From positions 1 to 64,000 of the forward strand of contig CAYUJS010000003.1 in the NCBI GenBank assembly GCA_964445105.1: DNA of 64,000 bases, given 5' to 3'. The stretch comes from CAWBNS01 sp964445105 (lineage in GTDB: Bacteria > Chlamydiota > Chlamydiia > Chlamydiales > JAJFMA01). Shown piece after piece: positions 1 to 9,118 of the stretch. A program made the position numbers and the translations under genes. Under the pieces are notes generated by a model that ran no database searches, had not been told where the DNA came from, and was given only the letters and a program-made list of their open reading frames with translations. How positions within the stretch are numbered: the first letter of the stretch is position 1; every line of letters begins with the position of its first letter.

Positions 1-1399
1 CACCGGTGGGTTCGGTAATGACAGGCGCTAACAAGTGGGGGAGCTGGGTGTAGGGAGTTAATTCTACTTTTTTCGGGTCTACCATGATCAATTTGATTTC
101 ATCGGGCCGCGCGTTGTAGAGAATCGACATGATGATGGTGTTGATACAAACAGATTTACCAGATCCGGTAGCACCTGCAATGATGCAATGGGGCATTTTG
201 GCCAGATCGCTCATGACGTAGTCGCCGTTGACTGCCTTACCCAGCAGGGCAGGGATATGGAACTTACGCGTGCCCGCCTGGTAGGACTGCATGAGGTCTT
301 TAAAACTGACCTCTTGCGGTTTGGGATTAGGTACCTCAATCCCGACGGCTGCTTTTCCGGGGATGGGGGCGATGATACGGATAGAGCGCGCTTCCATGTT
401 GAGGGCCAGGTCGTGCTCCAGCGAGCGAATTTTTTGCACTTTTACGCCAATCGCGGGATGTACTTCGAAAGAGATAATGCTGGGACCACAATTGATTTGG
501 CCGACTTTGGCTTCGATACCAAAGCTGAGGAGGGTCTCCTCGAGCACCTCGGCTTGACGGCGAAGATCTTTTTTTAATGAGCTTTGATCGACGATGGGGG
601 GGTCTGTTAACAGATCTAAGCCAGGTAATTGGTAATCGGTAAAATCTCCGTTATAGATGCGCTGAGCGCTGAGCGCCTCATCGCGCTTGGTGGCTTTTGC
701 CTTCGGTTTGGTTGCCGGCAGGCTTTTGGGAGCGGGGCTGTCGTTTAATACTTTGGCGGAAATTGAAGGTCGCTCAACTAGGTTTGTTTCGGGGCGGATG
801 GCGAGGACTTCTTGGGCTGCGGCAGTGGCTTGCATAGGCTGGCGCGAGGATAGAACCAGCTTCACATGCCTCCACAAACCAACAGCTGTTTCGGCTTCGG
901 GAAATAGTGCAGCCAAACGCAACTCTGTCAAGGTCAAAAAGCTTGCCACAAGTGCGCCGAAACAGACAAAAAAGGTGCCCACTCCGCCTAGAAGTACCTG
1001 TAAATTGATATAGGGCGCTATGTATTGCAGGTAATAGAAAAAGGTGCCCCCCAACGGAAAGCGAAGGGAAAATAGCGGGTAGGCGCTTTGAAGTTGGTTT
1101 AAAAGGATGCCTAATGCACTGCCAAAAAATAGAATCGCCGCGAGCTTAAGCGCATAGCGCTCTACCGGTTTATTGATCACTAAGCGCCAGCCGAACCAGC
1201 AGAAAAAGCCTGTCCATACGAAGCTAACTAGTCCGAATGTCCTGCAGAAAAAACCGCCCAAAACATACCCTACAAGCCCCAGCCAGTTATGCGCGACCGC
1301 TCCATAGGTAAAACCGCTTAGACTCAAGAAAAGCAGCAGTGTTGTAAGAAGTAAAACTAAACCAGGGATTTCGGATTTGGGAGAGTCTTGGGGAGCCAT
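1..1399 (-). CDS. ftsK: DNA translocase FtsK, N-terminal part (3' end outside window)
   Basis: Septum-bound ATPase that pumps chromosomal DNA and helps dimer resolution at division. About 466 residues are visible and the frame runs off the left edge. The first ~180 residues hold several hydrophobic segments (membrane domain). A linker rich in Lys/Ala/Pro follows, then the alpha domain, then the Walker A motif GATGSGKS near residue 411 and the Walker B region ending LIMVDPKK. The short linker fits the compact FtsK of Chlamydiae. The ATG at 1399 begins MAPQDSPKS. tRNA-His lies upstream on the same strand. Identification is firm; the missing part should carry the rest of the motor and the gamma domain. 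Confidence 0.93.
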   Translation of the reverse strand, partial: MAPQDSPKSEIPGLVLLLTTLLLFLSLSGFTYGAVAHNWLGLVGYVLGGFFCRTFGLVSFVWTGFFCWFGWRLVINKPVERYALKLAAILFFGSALGILLNQLQSAYPLFSLRFPLGGTFFYYLQYIAPYINLQVLLGGVGTFFVCFGALVASFLTLTELRLAALFPEAETAVGLWRHVKLVLSSRQPMQATAAAQEVLAIRPETNLVERPSISAKVLNDSPAPKSLPATKPKAKATKRDEALSAQRIYNGDFTDYQLPGLDLLTDPPIVDQSSLKKDLRRQAEVLEETLLSFGIEAKVGQINCGPSIISFEVHPAIGVKVQKIRSLEHDLALNMEARSIRIIAPIPGKAAVGIEVPNPKPQEVSFKDLMQSYQAGTRKFHIPALLGKAVNGDYVMSDLAKMPHCIIAGATGSGKSVCINTIIMSILYNARPDEIKLIMVDPKKVELTPYTQLPHLLAPVITEPTG

Positions 1400-1481
1400 G
1401 TAGAAGTCCTAATCACAAGTTGAGGGGCACGATGCTGAGAAAAACTTCAACCGTGGGCACCGGGACCTGGAGGAGAAAATG

Positions 1482-1556
1482 GGCGATCGACGGGATTCGA
1501 ACCCGCGACATTTGGAACCACAATCCAACGCTCTAACCAACTGAGCTACGACCGCC
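1482..1556 (-). tRNA. tRNA-His (GTG)
   Basis: The reverse complement folds as a cloverleaf: acceptor GCGGTCG pairs with CGATCGC, the D arm starts TAGCTC, the anticodon loop is ATTGTGGTT (anticodon GTG), and the T loop is TTCGAAT. A G precedes the acceptor stem opposite a C discriminator, the G-1:C73 hallmark of tRNA-His. CCA is not encoded. It lies between ftsK and comEC. Confidence 0.93.
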
Positions 1557-1617
1557 GTACTACGCGGATATTCTGAGGTGCAAGGGGGTTTTTCGTCAAG
1601 ATCTGCAATTTGCTAAT

Positions 1618-3135
1618 TTAAACTGTTTCGCACCGGTTTGCTTTCTCCATGCACTGACGAAGTAGAATGCCTACTCCTAGCAAGAGGGTGGTGTACAGAA
1701 CCACCATCCCCTCAGATAACTCATTGACTTGCAGGGGAACTTGCAGTCGCGGTGGCAGGTTGTAGGCAAAGCCCAACAGAGATTCGGTGAATGCATTGTT
1801 CGCCGCGTGCATCCAGGCGCCCAAGGGAGGGATGATTTGTTGTATGGGTATCGTAATCACGAGCCAAGTCAGCCCCAAGCCAGCAAAAAATGGATAGAAG
1901 AGGTTTGTGACGAAACCGATCAAGGGATAGGTCCGGAATAGATACAGGCAGACTGGCACTACAGCTATATGGACAGCTAAAATGAGCGCTAACGATTGCC
2001 TGAATAGACATAGGATGATGTAGCCTTGTTGATCCCAGAGGTTCATTTTTGCAAGATTGCTGAGAGGGCGTTTTGGCCATAAACGGCTCAATCCCTCGTC
2101 CAGCAGCGGGTGGAGAAGAAGAATCGCGCCGGTGGCTAAAAAGCTAAGTTGAAAGCCAGCTTCAAGAGCGCTCAAAGGGTCCCAGATCAGAAGAGCCAGT
2201 AGTGCCGCGCCGATTAGATTTAAACCTTTTGCAGAAAATTCTAAAACCTCTGCCAATAGGACCAGAGTAATCATTAGCCATGCGCGCGAAATGGACGCGC
2301 CATATCCTAGAAATAAAAAATAAACTACCAACGCGCTCATCAAAAGAATGCAAGCTGCGCGCCGCGGCAGTAGCGCACGTAAAATAATGCTAAAAAGTGC
2401 AGCAAATAAAGCAAAGTGAAACCCAGAGATCGCCAGTAGATGTTGCACGCCCAACTTTGCCAGTGCATTTTGTGTTTGCTGGTCGGTGAACTCTCCGGTC
2501 GTTAGGCCTATAAAGAAACTGCCTACTTTGGGGTTTTTAAATTGATTTTTCAGGTAGTCTGAAGCGATTTTTTTGATTTTGTAACGCCGCTCAGCCAGAC
2601 TGTAGTTTGGCTTTTCTTTTAGCCAGGGGGTATGGCGCGAGACCTTCAAAGAATAACTGCCCCCACCTAAAGAGCGTAACTGGCCCTTTACCACATAATT
2701 GAATGCGGGATCAGGGTGCGGCTTTCCCCAGTTGCTTGGGATGGATAGACGAAAACGGCCCTTACGCACCTCTTGAGCTCCCTGGAAGTGTAAAAGCTGT
2801 CCTTTGAGGACGCGTCCCGAGCCTACGAAACTTTGGCTGTCTGATAGGCTGGAAATAGAGATTAAAGCGGTACCCGCGATGCCCTCTTCAGGCAAGTCAG
2901 GCAGCTCGAAGCGCGTCGCGCAGCAAATAAAAGCCGCGATCAAAAGCGTGGAAAGCAGGAGCGCCTGTTTGAAAGATGTGGAGGCTACCAGTAAGAATAT
3001 AGGCAAAAGTAAACTGCCGTGCCATCGTAAGCCTGCGCCGCACCCTATTAGAGCCGCTAGGCCGTAGGCTAGCGCAGGATGGCGATCCCAAAATAAATTG
3101 ACCGCTTCGCGGGCATATTGAAGTGTGGGCTTCAT
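1618..3135 (-). CDS. comEC: ComEC/Rec2-type DNA uptake channel
   Basis: Integral membrane protein of the competence machinery that passes single-stranded DNA across the inner membrane. The 505 residues begin with membrane segments (about 24-73), followed by a beta-rich soluble stretch and the Competence domain (about 215-470) with the typical QHLLAISGFHFAL motif and many hydrophobic helices. The C-terminal metallo-beta-lactamase domain of long ComEC proteins (~750 aa) is absent, as I remember for chlamydial homologues. The ATG at 3135 starts MKPTLQYAREAVN. The gene stands alone on the minus strand, upstream of tRNA-His and ftsK. Confidence 0.9.
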   Translation of the reverse strand: MKPTLQYAREAVNLFWDRHPALAYGLAALIGCGAGLRWHGSLLLPIFLLVASTSFKQALLLSTLLIAAFICCATRFELPDLPEEGIAGTALISISSLSDSQSFVGSGRVLKGQLLHFQGAQEVRKGRFRLSIPSNWGKPHPDPAFNYVVKGQLRSLGGGSYSLKVSRHTPWLKEKPNYSLAERRYKIKKIASDYLKNQFKNPKVGSFFIGLTTGEFTDQQTQNALAKLGVQHLLAISGFHFALFAALFSIILRALLPRRAACILLMSALVVYFLFLGYGASISRAWLMITLVLLAEVLEFSAKGLNLIGAALLALLIWDPLSALEAGFQLSFLATGAILLLHPLLDEGLSRLWPKRPLSNLAKMNLWDQQGYIILCLFRQSLALILAVHIAVVPVCLYLFRTYPLIGFVTNLFYPFFAGLGLTWLVITIPIQQIIPPLGAWMHAANNAFTESLLGFAYNLPPRLQVPLQVNELSEGMVVLYTTLLLGVGILLRQCMEKANRCETV

Positions 3136-3551
3136 ATAGGGACTACGAAAAAACTAGCTTAGAGGTAGCTTTCATAGCAAGGAATGGTACGTGGAGTAGG
3201 GATTTGGAGAGAAGTTTTTTTTGCACGCAGCTGGGGACTAGCCCGAAATGACAGTTCGGCGCCTGTTCGGGCGGCGGTTTTTGTGAAGAGGCTGCTGTCA
3301 AAAGTCCGATCCCTAAAATTCTGACTTCTATGTTTTCATGTAAATAAAGATTTTGTTATAAACTTGAGCAAGGCAAGATAGCAGTTTACGATGTCAAGGA
3401 CTTCACGGGAGTTTTGAGGCGGCTCAATATACTGAGATTTTTACAATAGAGCCACTCCTCAAACGATTTTCGGTGACTCTAAATAGCTTTTTTTTATTTG
3501 CATTATTAGCATGTTTTAGGATATCAAAGTCCACCCGACCTAAAGGAAAAG
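3136..3551. other. Intergenic region upstream of hprK
   Basis: This 416-bp divergent spacer lies between comEC (minus) and hprK (plus). No open frame stands out. It holds one imperfect inverted repeat (3412-3463), listed separately, and an AT-rich tail with a T run near 3488 and a purine-rich ribosome-binding site (AAAGGAAAAG) just before 3552. Promoters for both genes must lie here; I could not assign boxes with confidence. Confidence 0.5.
3412..3463 (+). promoter_or_regulatory. Imperfect hairpin in the hprK leader
   Basis: TTTTGAGGCGGCTC (3412-3425) can pair with GAGCCACTCCTCAAA (3449-3463), giving two stacked stems (TTTGAGG/CCTCAAA and GGCTC/GAGCC) split by an internal bulge, with a 23-nt loop. 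It ends 88 bp before the hprK start and has no downstream U-run, so it is more likely a leader structure or operator than an intrinsic terminator. Function not known. Confidence 0.3.
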
Positions 3552-4529
3552 ATGTATCTAGTTGAAGACATGTACGAAAAGCACGGGGAGAGCTTAGGGC
3601 TTGAGCTAATTGCCGGAGAGGGAGGCCTGAAGAGGCCTATTCGGGTTGCTGAGGCGCACCGTCCTGGGTTGACATTGGCTGGTTTTTTACACAGTCATTC
3701 CAAAAAACGGATTTTAATATTCGGCAAATTAGAAATTCAATATCTCGCTACGCTTGACGAAAAAACACGTATAGAACGTTTAAAAGGTATTTTGGGTCCG
3801 GAAACCCCGGTTGTAATACTGGCGAGGCGTTATAAACCATCGGCCAACTTGCTTGAAATTTGTCGAGAGCGCCAGTTACCTCTTTTTCGTTCTAGCATGA
3901 CGACCATGAGCCTTCTCAATAAATTGTCTCACATACTTACTGAAGAGTTTGCCCCTAGCATCAATTGCCACGGCACGTTGGTCGAAGTGTTTGGCGTAGG
4001 TTTGTTGATTCAGGGCGATTCAGCGGTGGGTAAAAGTGAAGCGGCTTTGGGGCTTGTAGAGCGCGGGCACCGTTTGATTTCTGACGATATCGTGCGTGTG
4101 CGCAAGCGTGAAGGAAGCTATCTAGAGGGGTCGGGAGCGGACTTAACGCGGCACCATATGGAAATTCGCGGCATCGGGATCATCAATGTAGCTCACCTGT
4201 ACGGGGCTGTTTGCGTCCGTGACTGCAAAAGTATTGATATCGCTGTTAGGCTTGAAGCCTGGGACGATGTGACTTATTACGACCGCGTGGGGTTGGAAGA
4301 CAAATTTTGCGATATACTGGATGTTAAAGTGCCTTGCCATACCCTACCGGTGAAGCCCGGGCGAGATGTGGTGCTGTTGCTAGAGACTATAGCCCTCAAC
4401 CATCGCTTGAAGAGGATGGGGTACAACTCAGCAAAAGAATTTAACGCAAAACTACTCGAAACGATCGCATTAAAGCAGCAAAAAAAGGGTAAAATGAGCA
4501 AGTCGCTCTCTGCCATGGCAGAGCGGTAG
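3552..4529 (+). CDS. hprK: HPr kinase/phosphorylase HprK
   Basis: Bifunctional enzyme that phosphorylates and dephosphorylates the serine of HPr, linking phosphotransferase state to carbon metabolism. Its 325 residues match the usual ~310-330. An N-terminal domain spans ~1-130; the P-loop GDSAVGKSEAA is near residue 155, followed by the HprK signature MEIRGIGIINV and a C-terminal helical tail. The ATG at 3552 follows AAAGGAAAAG. ptsI follows after a 10-bp gap, so both are co-transcribed. The gene for the substrate, HPr, is not between them or elsewhere in the window, although I remember ptsH next to ptsI in Chlamydia. Confidence 0.93.
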   Translation: MYLVEDMYEKHGESLGLELIAGEGGLKRPIRVAEAHRPGLTLAGFLHSHSKKRILIFGKLEIQYLATLDEKTRIERLKGILGPETPVVILARRYKPSANLLEICRERQLPLFRSSMTTMSLLNKLSHILTEEFAPSINCHGTLVEVFGVGLLIQGDSAVGKSEAALGLVERGHRLISDDIVRVRKREGSYLEGSGADLTRHHMEIRGIGIINVAHLYGAVCVRDCKSIDIAVRLEAWDDVTYYDRVGLEDKFCDILDVKVPCHTLPVKPGRDVVLLLETIALNHRLKRMGYNSAKEFNAKLLETIALKQQKKGKMSKSLSAMAER

Positions 4530-4539
4530 GATTAGACAA

Positions 4540-6336
4540 ATGTCTGCTACTGAAAAGGAAGTACGTTTGCAGGGAGAAGCGATCTCAAGAGGGGTCGCTA
4601 TCGGGTCCATTTTTTACCATCGGCTCGCTCAGCCGATGGTCGCCGAAGAGCGCGTATCCGATATTGAGCGGGAAGTTACGCGATTTTGGCGGGCTATTTC
4701 CCAGAGCAGAACGGAGCTCAGGAAGCTCATAGAGGGCTTAAGGCTCCATCGCGCTGTCGAAGCGGTAGATATCCTCGAATCGCATCTACAACTGCTTGAA
4801 GACCCTATTTTAACGACCGAGGTCGAGAAAATGGTGCGCAGCGCCGGTGTGAACGCAGCGTTTGTTTTCTACAAAACGGTCAAAGAGTATGAGAAACGCT
4901 TTCAGGCGTTAAAAGATCCATTTTTCCGCGAGCGCTTTAACGATTTAGACGATGTCTCGCGCAGGGTGCTCTCGCACATGCTGCCTCGCAAACGCCGTTC
5001 TTTGTCTTCGGCTCCAACGAAATCGATCGTCTACGCAGAAGAGCTATTAGCTTCGGAGGCGGCGGAGGTGCAGGGTTGCTTGGTAGCAGCTTTCGTCACC
5101 CATCAAGGGGGCGCTTCTTCGCACGCGGCTATTGTAGCTAAGGCGAAGGGAATCCCTTACGTTACTCAGTTAGAGCTTCTCTCTTATGCTAACGAGGAGC
5201 CTATAGAAAAAATTATCGTCGATGGGCGTACTGGTTTAGTCATTCTCAATCCCAATCCCGATACACTGGAACAATATCTCTGTTTGCGCTGTAGCCAGGA
5301 AAAACACGAGCAACAGATCCTTCCCAAGGGGGCACTGCACACACAGACTCTTGATGGACAGCTAGTTGGCTTGTCCGCAAACGTCGAAATGGGCGCTGAC
5401 CTAGAATCGCTTAAAGTTTATCCCGATGTGGGTATAGGGTTATACCGCTCAGAGTACCTCTTTCTGGTGGGTAATCGCATGCCCGATGAAGAGTTGCAGT
5501 ACCAAACCTACCGGAAGCTGGCGGAGACGCTGCCTGGCAGGTCGATTGTGATCAGAGCTTTTGATATAGGAGGGGATAAACATTTGGTGCGCGAAGGCCG
5601 TTGGCGTGAAAATAATCCTTACCTAGGTTACAGAGCGATTCGTTTTCTTTTGCGGGAGCCCCAGCTATTTCGCATGCAGTTGAGAGCTATCTGGCGGGCG
5701 ACTGCGCATGGCAATGTGCGCGTATTATTGCCGATGATTTCTGGATTGCAAGAGCTGCGCGAGGCCAAACGTCTTACGCACCAGGTGAAAGAAGAGTTGC
5801 TTCGTGAAGGAGTTCCCATCGGGGAGCGGTTGCCTATCGGGTGTATGATCGAGGTGCCTTCAGCAGCGGTTTCGTCAGATTTATTGGCACCTGAGTGTGA
5901 TTTCTTTTCGATAGGCACCAATGATCTTGTGCAGTATTCGTTAGCCGTTGACCGAGCAAGCCAGGCGATGCGAGGCCATTACACGCCTACGCATCCAGGA
6001 GTTCTGCGCATGATCCGGATGGTGACCTGTGAGGCTAAGAAGCAGCAAATTTCGGTTTCTTTGTGCGGAGAGATGGCGGCGGACCCGCGCTTTACGGCCC
6101 TGCTTTTAGGCCTAGGTGTGAATGATTTTTCCGTTGCGCCTAAATTTATTCCGGTGATCAAAAATGTGGTTCATCGCATTTGCATGGGCGAGGCGCGGGA
6201 GCTAGCCGCGGCCGCGTTAAAGCTATCAACCGCGGAGGAAATACTAGGACTTTTGGACGAGGACTACCGCACCCGCGTACCGGAGGATTTCTTCTATAGC
6301 GCAGCCGACCTAAAGCCCTCGGAAATCTTCTACTAG
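4540..6336 (+). CDS. ptsI: Phosphoenolpyruvate-protein phosphotransferase (PTS enzyme I)
   Basis: Transfers phosphate from PEP to HPr or an HPr-like protein. Its 598 residues are slightly longer than the usual ~575. An N-terminal helical HPr-binding region comes first, then the phosphohistidine motif GGASSHAAIVAKAKG near residue 190. The PEP-binding barrel shows LYRSEYLF, IRAFDIGGDKH, GTNDLVQYSLAVDR and the catalytic-Cys motif LCGEMAADP. All key residues are present, so it should be active. It forms an operon with hprK. Without sugar permeases in view, a regulatory PTS is as likely as sugar uptake. Confidence 0.93.
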   Translation: MSATEKEVRLQGEAISRGVAIGSIFYHRLAQPMVAEERVSDIEREVTRFWRAISQSRTELRKLIEGLRLHRAVEAVDILESHLQLLEDPILTTEVEKMVRSAGVNAAFVFYKTVKEYEKRFQALKDPFFRERFNDLDDVSRRVLSHMLPRKRRSLSSAPTKSIVYAEELLASEAAEVQGCLVAAFVTHQGGASSHAAIVAKAKGIPYVTQLELLSYANEEPIEKIIVDGRTGLVILNPNPDTLEQYLCLRCSQEKHEQQILPKGALHTQTLDGQLVGLSANVEMGADLESLKVYPDVGIGLYRSEYLFLVGNRMPDEELQYQTYRKLAETLPGRSIVIRAFDIGGDKHLVREGRWRENNPYLGYRAIRFLLREPQLFRMQLRAIWRATAHGNVRVLLPMISGLQELREAKRLTHQVKEELLREGVPIGERLPIGCMIEVPSAAVSSDLLAPECDFFSIGTNDLVQYSLAVDRASQAMRGHYTPTHPGVLRMIRMVTCEAKKQQISVSLCGEMAADPRFTALLLGLGVNDFSVAPKFIPVIKNVVHRICMGEARELAAAALKLSTAEEILGLLDEDYRTRVPEDFFYSAADLKPSEIFY

Positions 6337-6484
6337 AATCGTTTCCCAAAAAATCAGGTTGCTCCTTTTGTGATCCTTGGCTCTGCTTTGGCATACTTTT
6401 TGCTACCCTAAAAACGCAGTTGGCCGTCCGCCTAAGATGTGGTATTGGTCGTCCAGCCGTCGTTTAGGTTTACCAGGAGTTACT

Positions 6485-7198
6485 ATGGACCCGGCAGCAA
6501 AAAAATCAAGAGGGGCGGGAGACCGCTGGATGCAGGCGGCGCACGATAGCGCGATGAAAGGGAGCACAGCAGCTGCTAAGGGCGGCTGCCTGGCGGCCAT
6601 CGGGGCTGGTATCCTCTCTGCTGGAGGAGCGGCAGTGCGCGGTTTTTGGCATGGAATCACGGGTCAGGTGAATGCGCAAGCAGCTGCCGGCACAGAGTCG
6701 GCTCATGCGTTAGAAATTGTGGCGAGGGGCGTTTCAGGGCTGTTCGACGCGGAATCTCTAAAAACACGCGAAGACCGTAGAAATCTCGGAGCGATGGAGA
6801 ATTTAGCCAACGAAATTTTTGGCCTATATCGCAACCCAGCAGTGCCCTCAGAAGCCAAAGTAAAGTTAGACGGATGGCTGAGGTCTGCTCACATGATTGT
6901 ACAGAAAGGGCGGCCGCAAGACGCCGACAAAGAGCTTAAGGCGCTACAAGCAGCAGTTAGGGAACTTAAAATAAAGCCCGCAACGACAGACTTGCAGGCT
7001 ATCCATACTGAGTGGCAAGCAGGAAATAGGCGCCGCTTGCGCAAAGAAGATAGCGGCGCATTGGCGGAGGTGGCCAGGGCGCTCATCGGCGGGCACCCCT
7101 TGGCCACCTCAAAAGCTCAGAGCATGCGTGGCCGTGCCAAGGTGGGCGATCAGAGCCCCAACATGCCCAGGCCCGGCAGTCCACCTAGACTCGCTTGA
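6485..7198 (+). CDS. Unknown 237-aa protein with Gly/Ala-rich segment
   Basis: No family recognised. The ATG at 6485 is preceded by AGGAG at 5-bp spacing, so the upstream TTG-initiated extension is ignored. Residues ~20-55 are rich in Ala and Gly and moderately hydrophobic (QAAHDSAMKG..., CLAAIGAGILSAGGAA), possibly a membrane hairpin or a glycine-zipper-like helix. The rest is polar and predicted helical, with a Pro-rich end. The 3' end overlaps the convergent ybaB gene by 49 bp. It could be a lineage-specific effector or inclusion-type protein, but nothing proves it. Confidence 0.6.
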   Translation: MDPAAKKSRGAGDRWMQAAHDSAMKGSTAAAKGGCLAAIGAGILSAGGAAVRGFWHGITGQVNAQAAAGTESAHALEIVARGVSGLFDAESLKTREDRRNLGAMENLANEIFGLYRNPAVPSEAKVKLDGWLRSAHMIVQKGRPQDADKELKALQAAVRELKIKPATTDLQAIHTEWQAGNRRRLRKEDSGALAEVARALIGGHPLATSKAQSMRGRAKVGDQSPNMPRPGSPPRLA

Positions 7199-7458
7199 GA
7201 GCCGGTTGCTAGCTTTTCGTAGGCGTCTTTGTAGGCGCTGCTAATCAGCAGTTCTAATCCTTCTACATCTTCGGGATCGACGCATCGTTTGTCGATCCTA
7301 AGGCTTTTCATTTCATGGTCGCCGTTGAGTGTAACGGTGACCAGACCATTGCCTGCGGAGCCGGTAGCTTCCGTTTGGGCTATTTTTTCTTTCAGTTGCT
7401 CGACCTGTTGTTGAAAGGCCCTGGCTTCTTTTTTTCTTTTGGCAAATCCCGTGCCCAT
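7150..7458 (-). CDS. ybaB: YbaB/EbfC family nucleoid-associated protein
   Basis: Small DNA-binding dimer that coats the nucleoid. It has 102 residues, with an N-terminal coiled coil (about 10-35), then the conserved core containing VTVTLNGDHEMKSLRID and a region ending ISSAYKDAYEK. The ATG at 7458 follows GAGAGGAAC. It is 18 bp downstream of dnaX on the same strand, the classic dnaX-ybaB pairing found in many bacteria. Its 3' end overlaps the opposing 237-aa gene. Confidence 0.9.
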   Translation of the reverse strand: MGTGFAKRKKEARAFQQQVEQLKEKIAQTEATGSAGNGLVTVTLNGDHEMKSLRIDKRCVDPEDVEGLELLISSAYKDAYEKLATGSQASLGGLPGLGMLGL

Positions 7459-7476
7459 GAGTTCCTCTCGATTTTA

Positions 7477-8943
7477 TTAATGTTTTTTCAGTGAGCCGCC
7501 GAGCTCAGCGGCGGCGAATTGAATGACCGTATCATATCGGCTTTGTTTTTTCATGGTTTCTTTCAGGTTTTGGGGTGGCCCCAGATCGGCCGGCGTCGGT
7601 GTAGGATCTTCGGTGAGGGAGGAAGCGGCGGTAGCAGGAGGGTGCTTTGCTGCCGGTTTGGATAAAGGCGGGGGCGCAGAGGGCTTGGCAATAGGGGTTG
7701 GAGAGATAGCAGGGGTGTGCTTGGCTTCTAGTTCGGGAAAAAATTGGGTAGGCGGGGGCGCAGCATCAGTGACTGCGGGCGAGGGCTTATCGCTGAAGCG
7801 TTGCTCGAGCTCGATCATCTGCTTAACAAGATGCTCAATAGGGATGCGCTGGTGAATGCGCATGATATGCAACAAGATGGCTTCCAAAGCGACTCGGCTG
7901 GAAGGAGCGTAGCGTACTTGTTGCTGGGCTTCCATCAGATAATCGAGCAGGTTGAGGCACTGTTCTTGCGTGTAGAGCGCTGCTGACTGCGTGTAGCCTG
8001 CTCGGTCGGCTTCAGACAAAATAAGTTGGGGGGCGCTGAGCCCAGCTAGCTTGATGACCAAGAGATTGCGGAAGTGCTCAACGAGCGCTTCAACGAAGTG
8101 GACGAGGTCTTTTCCAGTTGAAAAGACCTCGTGAGCTATTTCAAACGCCTGTGCGAGGTTACTTGCTTTGCCCGCTGTATCCATGCGAAACAACATGTCG
8201 CGAGGCATGACACCCAGGACTTCTGAGACAGCCTCTACATTGATTTTTCCTTCGTGGAAAGCGACCACCTGGTCGAGTAGCGACTCGGCGTCTCTGAGGC
8301 CGCCATCGGCCAGGCGCGCGATGACGCGCAGGGCATCTAGCTCCGCATCTAGCCCAAGGTCTTGAGCGATGCGATGCAGTGCCTCTACCATCTGTTCTGC
8401 AGGAATGCGATTGAGGTTAAATCTCTGGCAGCGGCTCAAAATAGTGGGGAGAACTTTATGCGGTTCTGTGGTGGCAAAGAAAAATTTCACTTTAGGAGGA
8501 GGCTCTTCCAATGTCTTGAGTAAGGCGTTGAAGGCTTCTTTGGTCAGCATGTGAACTTCATCGATGATGTAGATTTTGTAACGACCCGAAGGGGCAGCGT
8601 AGCCTACGGTTTCGTTAATTTTGCGCACATCTTCAATCCCGCGGTTGGAGGCGCCGTCGATTTCTAAAATATCCAATGAATGTCCTCCAGCGATTTCTCG
8701 GCAGCCGGAGCATTGATTGCACGGTTCCTGGTCAGCAGAGAGCGCCTCGCAGTTGAGCGCTTTGGCAAGCAGGCGCGCTAGAGTAGTCTTACCTGTGCCT
8801 CGGGAGCCGCAGAACAGATAGGCATGGGCGGTGCGGCCGCTGCGGATCATGTTTTTTAGCGTTCGAACAATCGCTTCCTGCCCTACAACGTCAGCGAAGC
8901 GCTGGGGACGGTATTTGCGGGCAATCACTTGGTATTCAGCCAT
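7477..8943 (-). CDS. dnaX: DNA polymerase III tau/gamma subunit DnaX
   Basis: Clamp-loader ATPase of the replicative polymerase. Walker A GSRGTGKTTLA is near residue 46, the four-cysteine zinc motif with CNQCSGC follows, and then Walker B YIIDEVHML and the SRC sensor/arginine-finger motif ILSRCQRF. After the clamp-loader core (to about 365) comes a Pro/Ala-rich linker and a short tail. At 488 aa it is shorter than E. coli tau (643), so it is a gamma-like or short-tau form. The ATG at 8943 begins MAEYQVIARKYRPQRF, the standard start. It is transcribed with ybaB. Confidence 0.95.
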   Translation of the reverse strand: MAEYQVIARKYRPQRFADVVGQEAIVRTLKNMIRSGRTAHAYLFCGSRGTGKTTLARLLAKALNCEALSADQEPCNQCSGCREIAGGHSLDILEIDGASNRGIEDVRKINETVGYAAPSGRYKIYIIDEVHMLTKEAFNALLKTLEEPPPKVKFFFATTEPHKVLPTILSRCQRFNLNRIPAEQMVEALHRIAQDLGLDAELDALRVIARLADGGLRDAESLLDQVVAFHEGKINVEAVSEVLGVMPRDMLFRMDTAGKASNLAQAFEIAHEVFSTGKDLVHFVEALVEHFRNLLVIKLAGLSAPQLILSEADRAGYTQSAALYTQEQCLNLLDYLMEAQQQVRYAPSSRVALEAILLHIMRIHQRIPIEHLVKQMIELEQRFSDKPSPAVTDAAPPPTQFFPELEAKHTPAISPTPIAKPSAPPPLSKPAAKHPPATAASSLTEDPTPTPADLGPPQNLKETMKKQSRYDTVIQFAAAELGGSLKKH

Positions 8944-9118
8944 AAAAGATCACATAGATGGTTTTGAAAAAGGCGATTGTAGCGAAAGAACGGGTCGGAC
9001 GCAAGGGCGAAAGGCTGTGATCTGGCAAACATTGAGAAGCATGGTCTAAATACAAACTCGCTAAGATAAGAGAGCTATTGAACTTAGCTCATCCCGGAAT
9101 GAGGGCGTTTGGATAGGT

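Noticed and set aside
6377..6484. N-terminal extension of the 237-aa gene
   Set aside because: TTG start without a ribosome-binding site; the ATG at 6485 has AGGAG at 5 bp.
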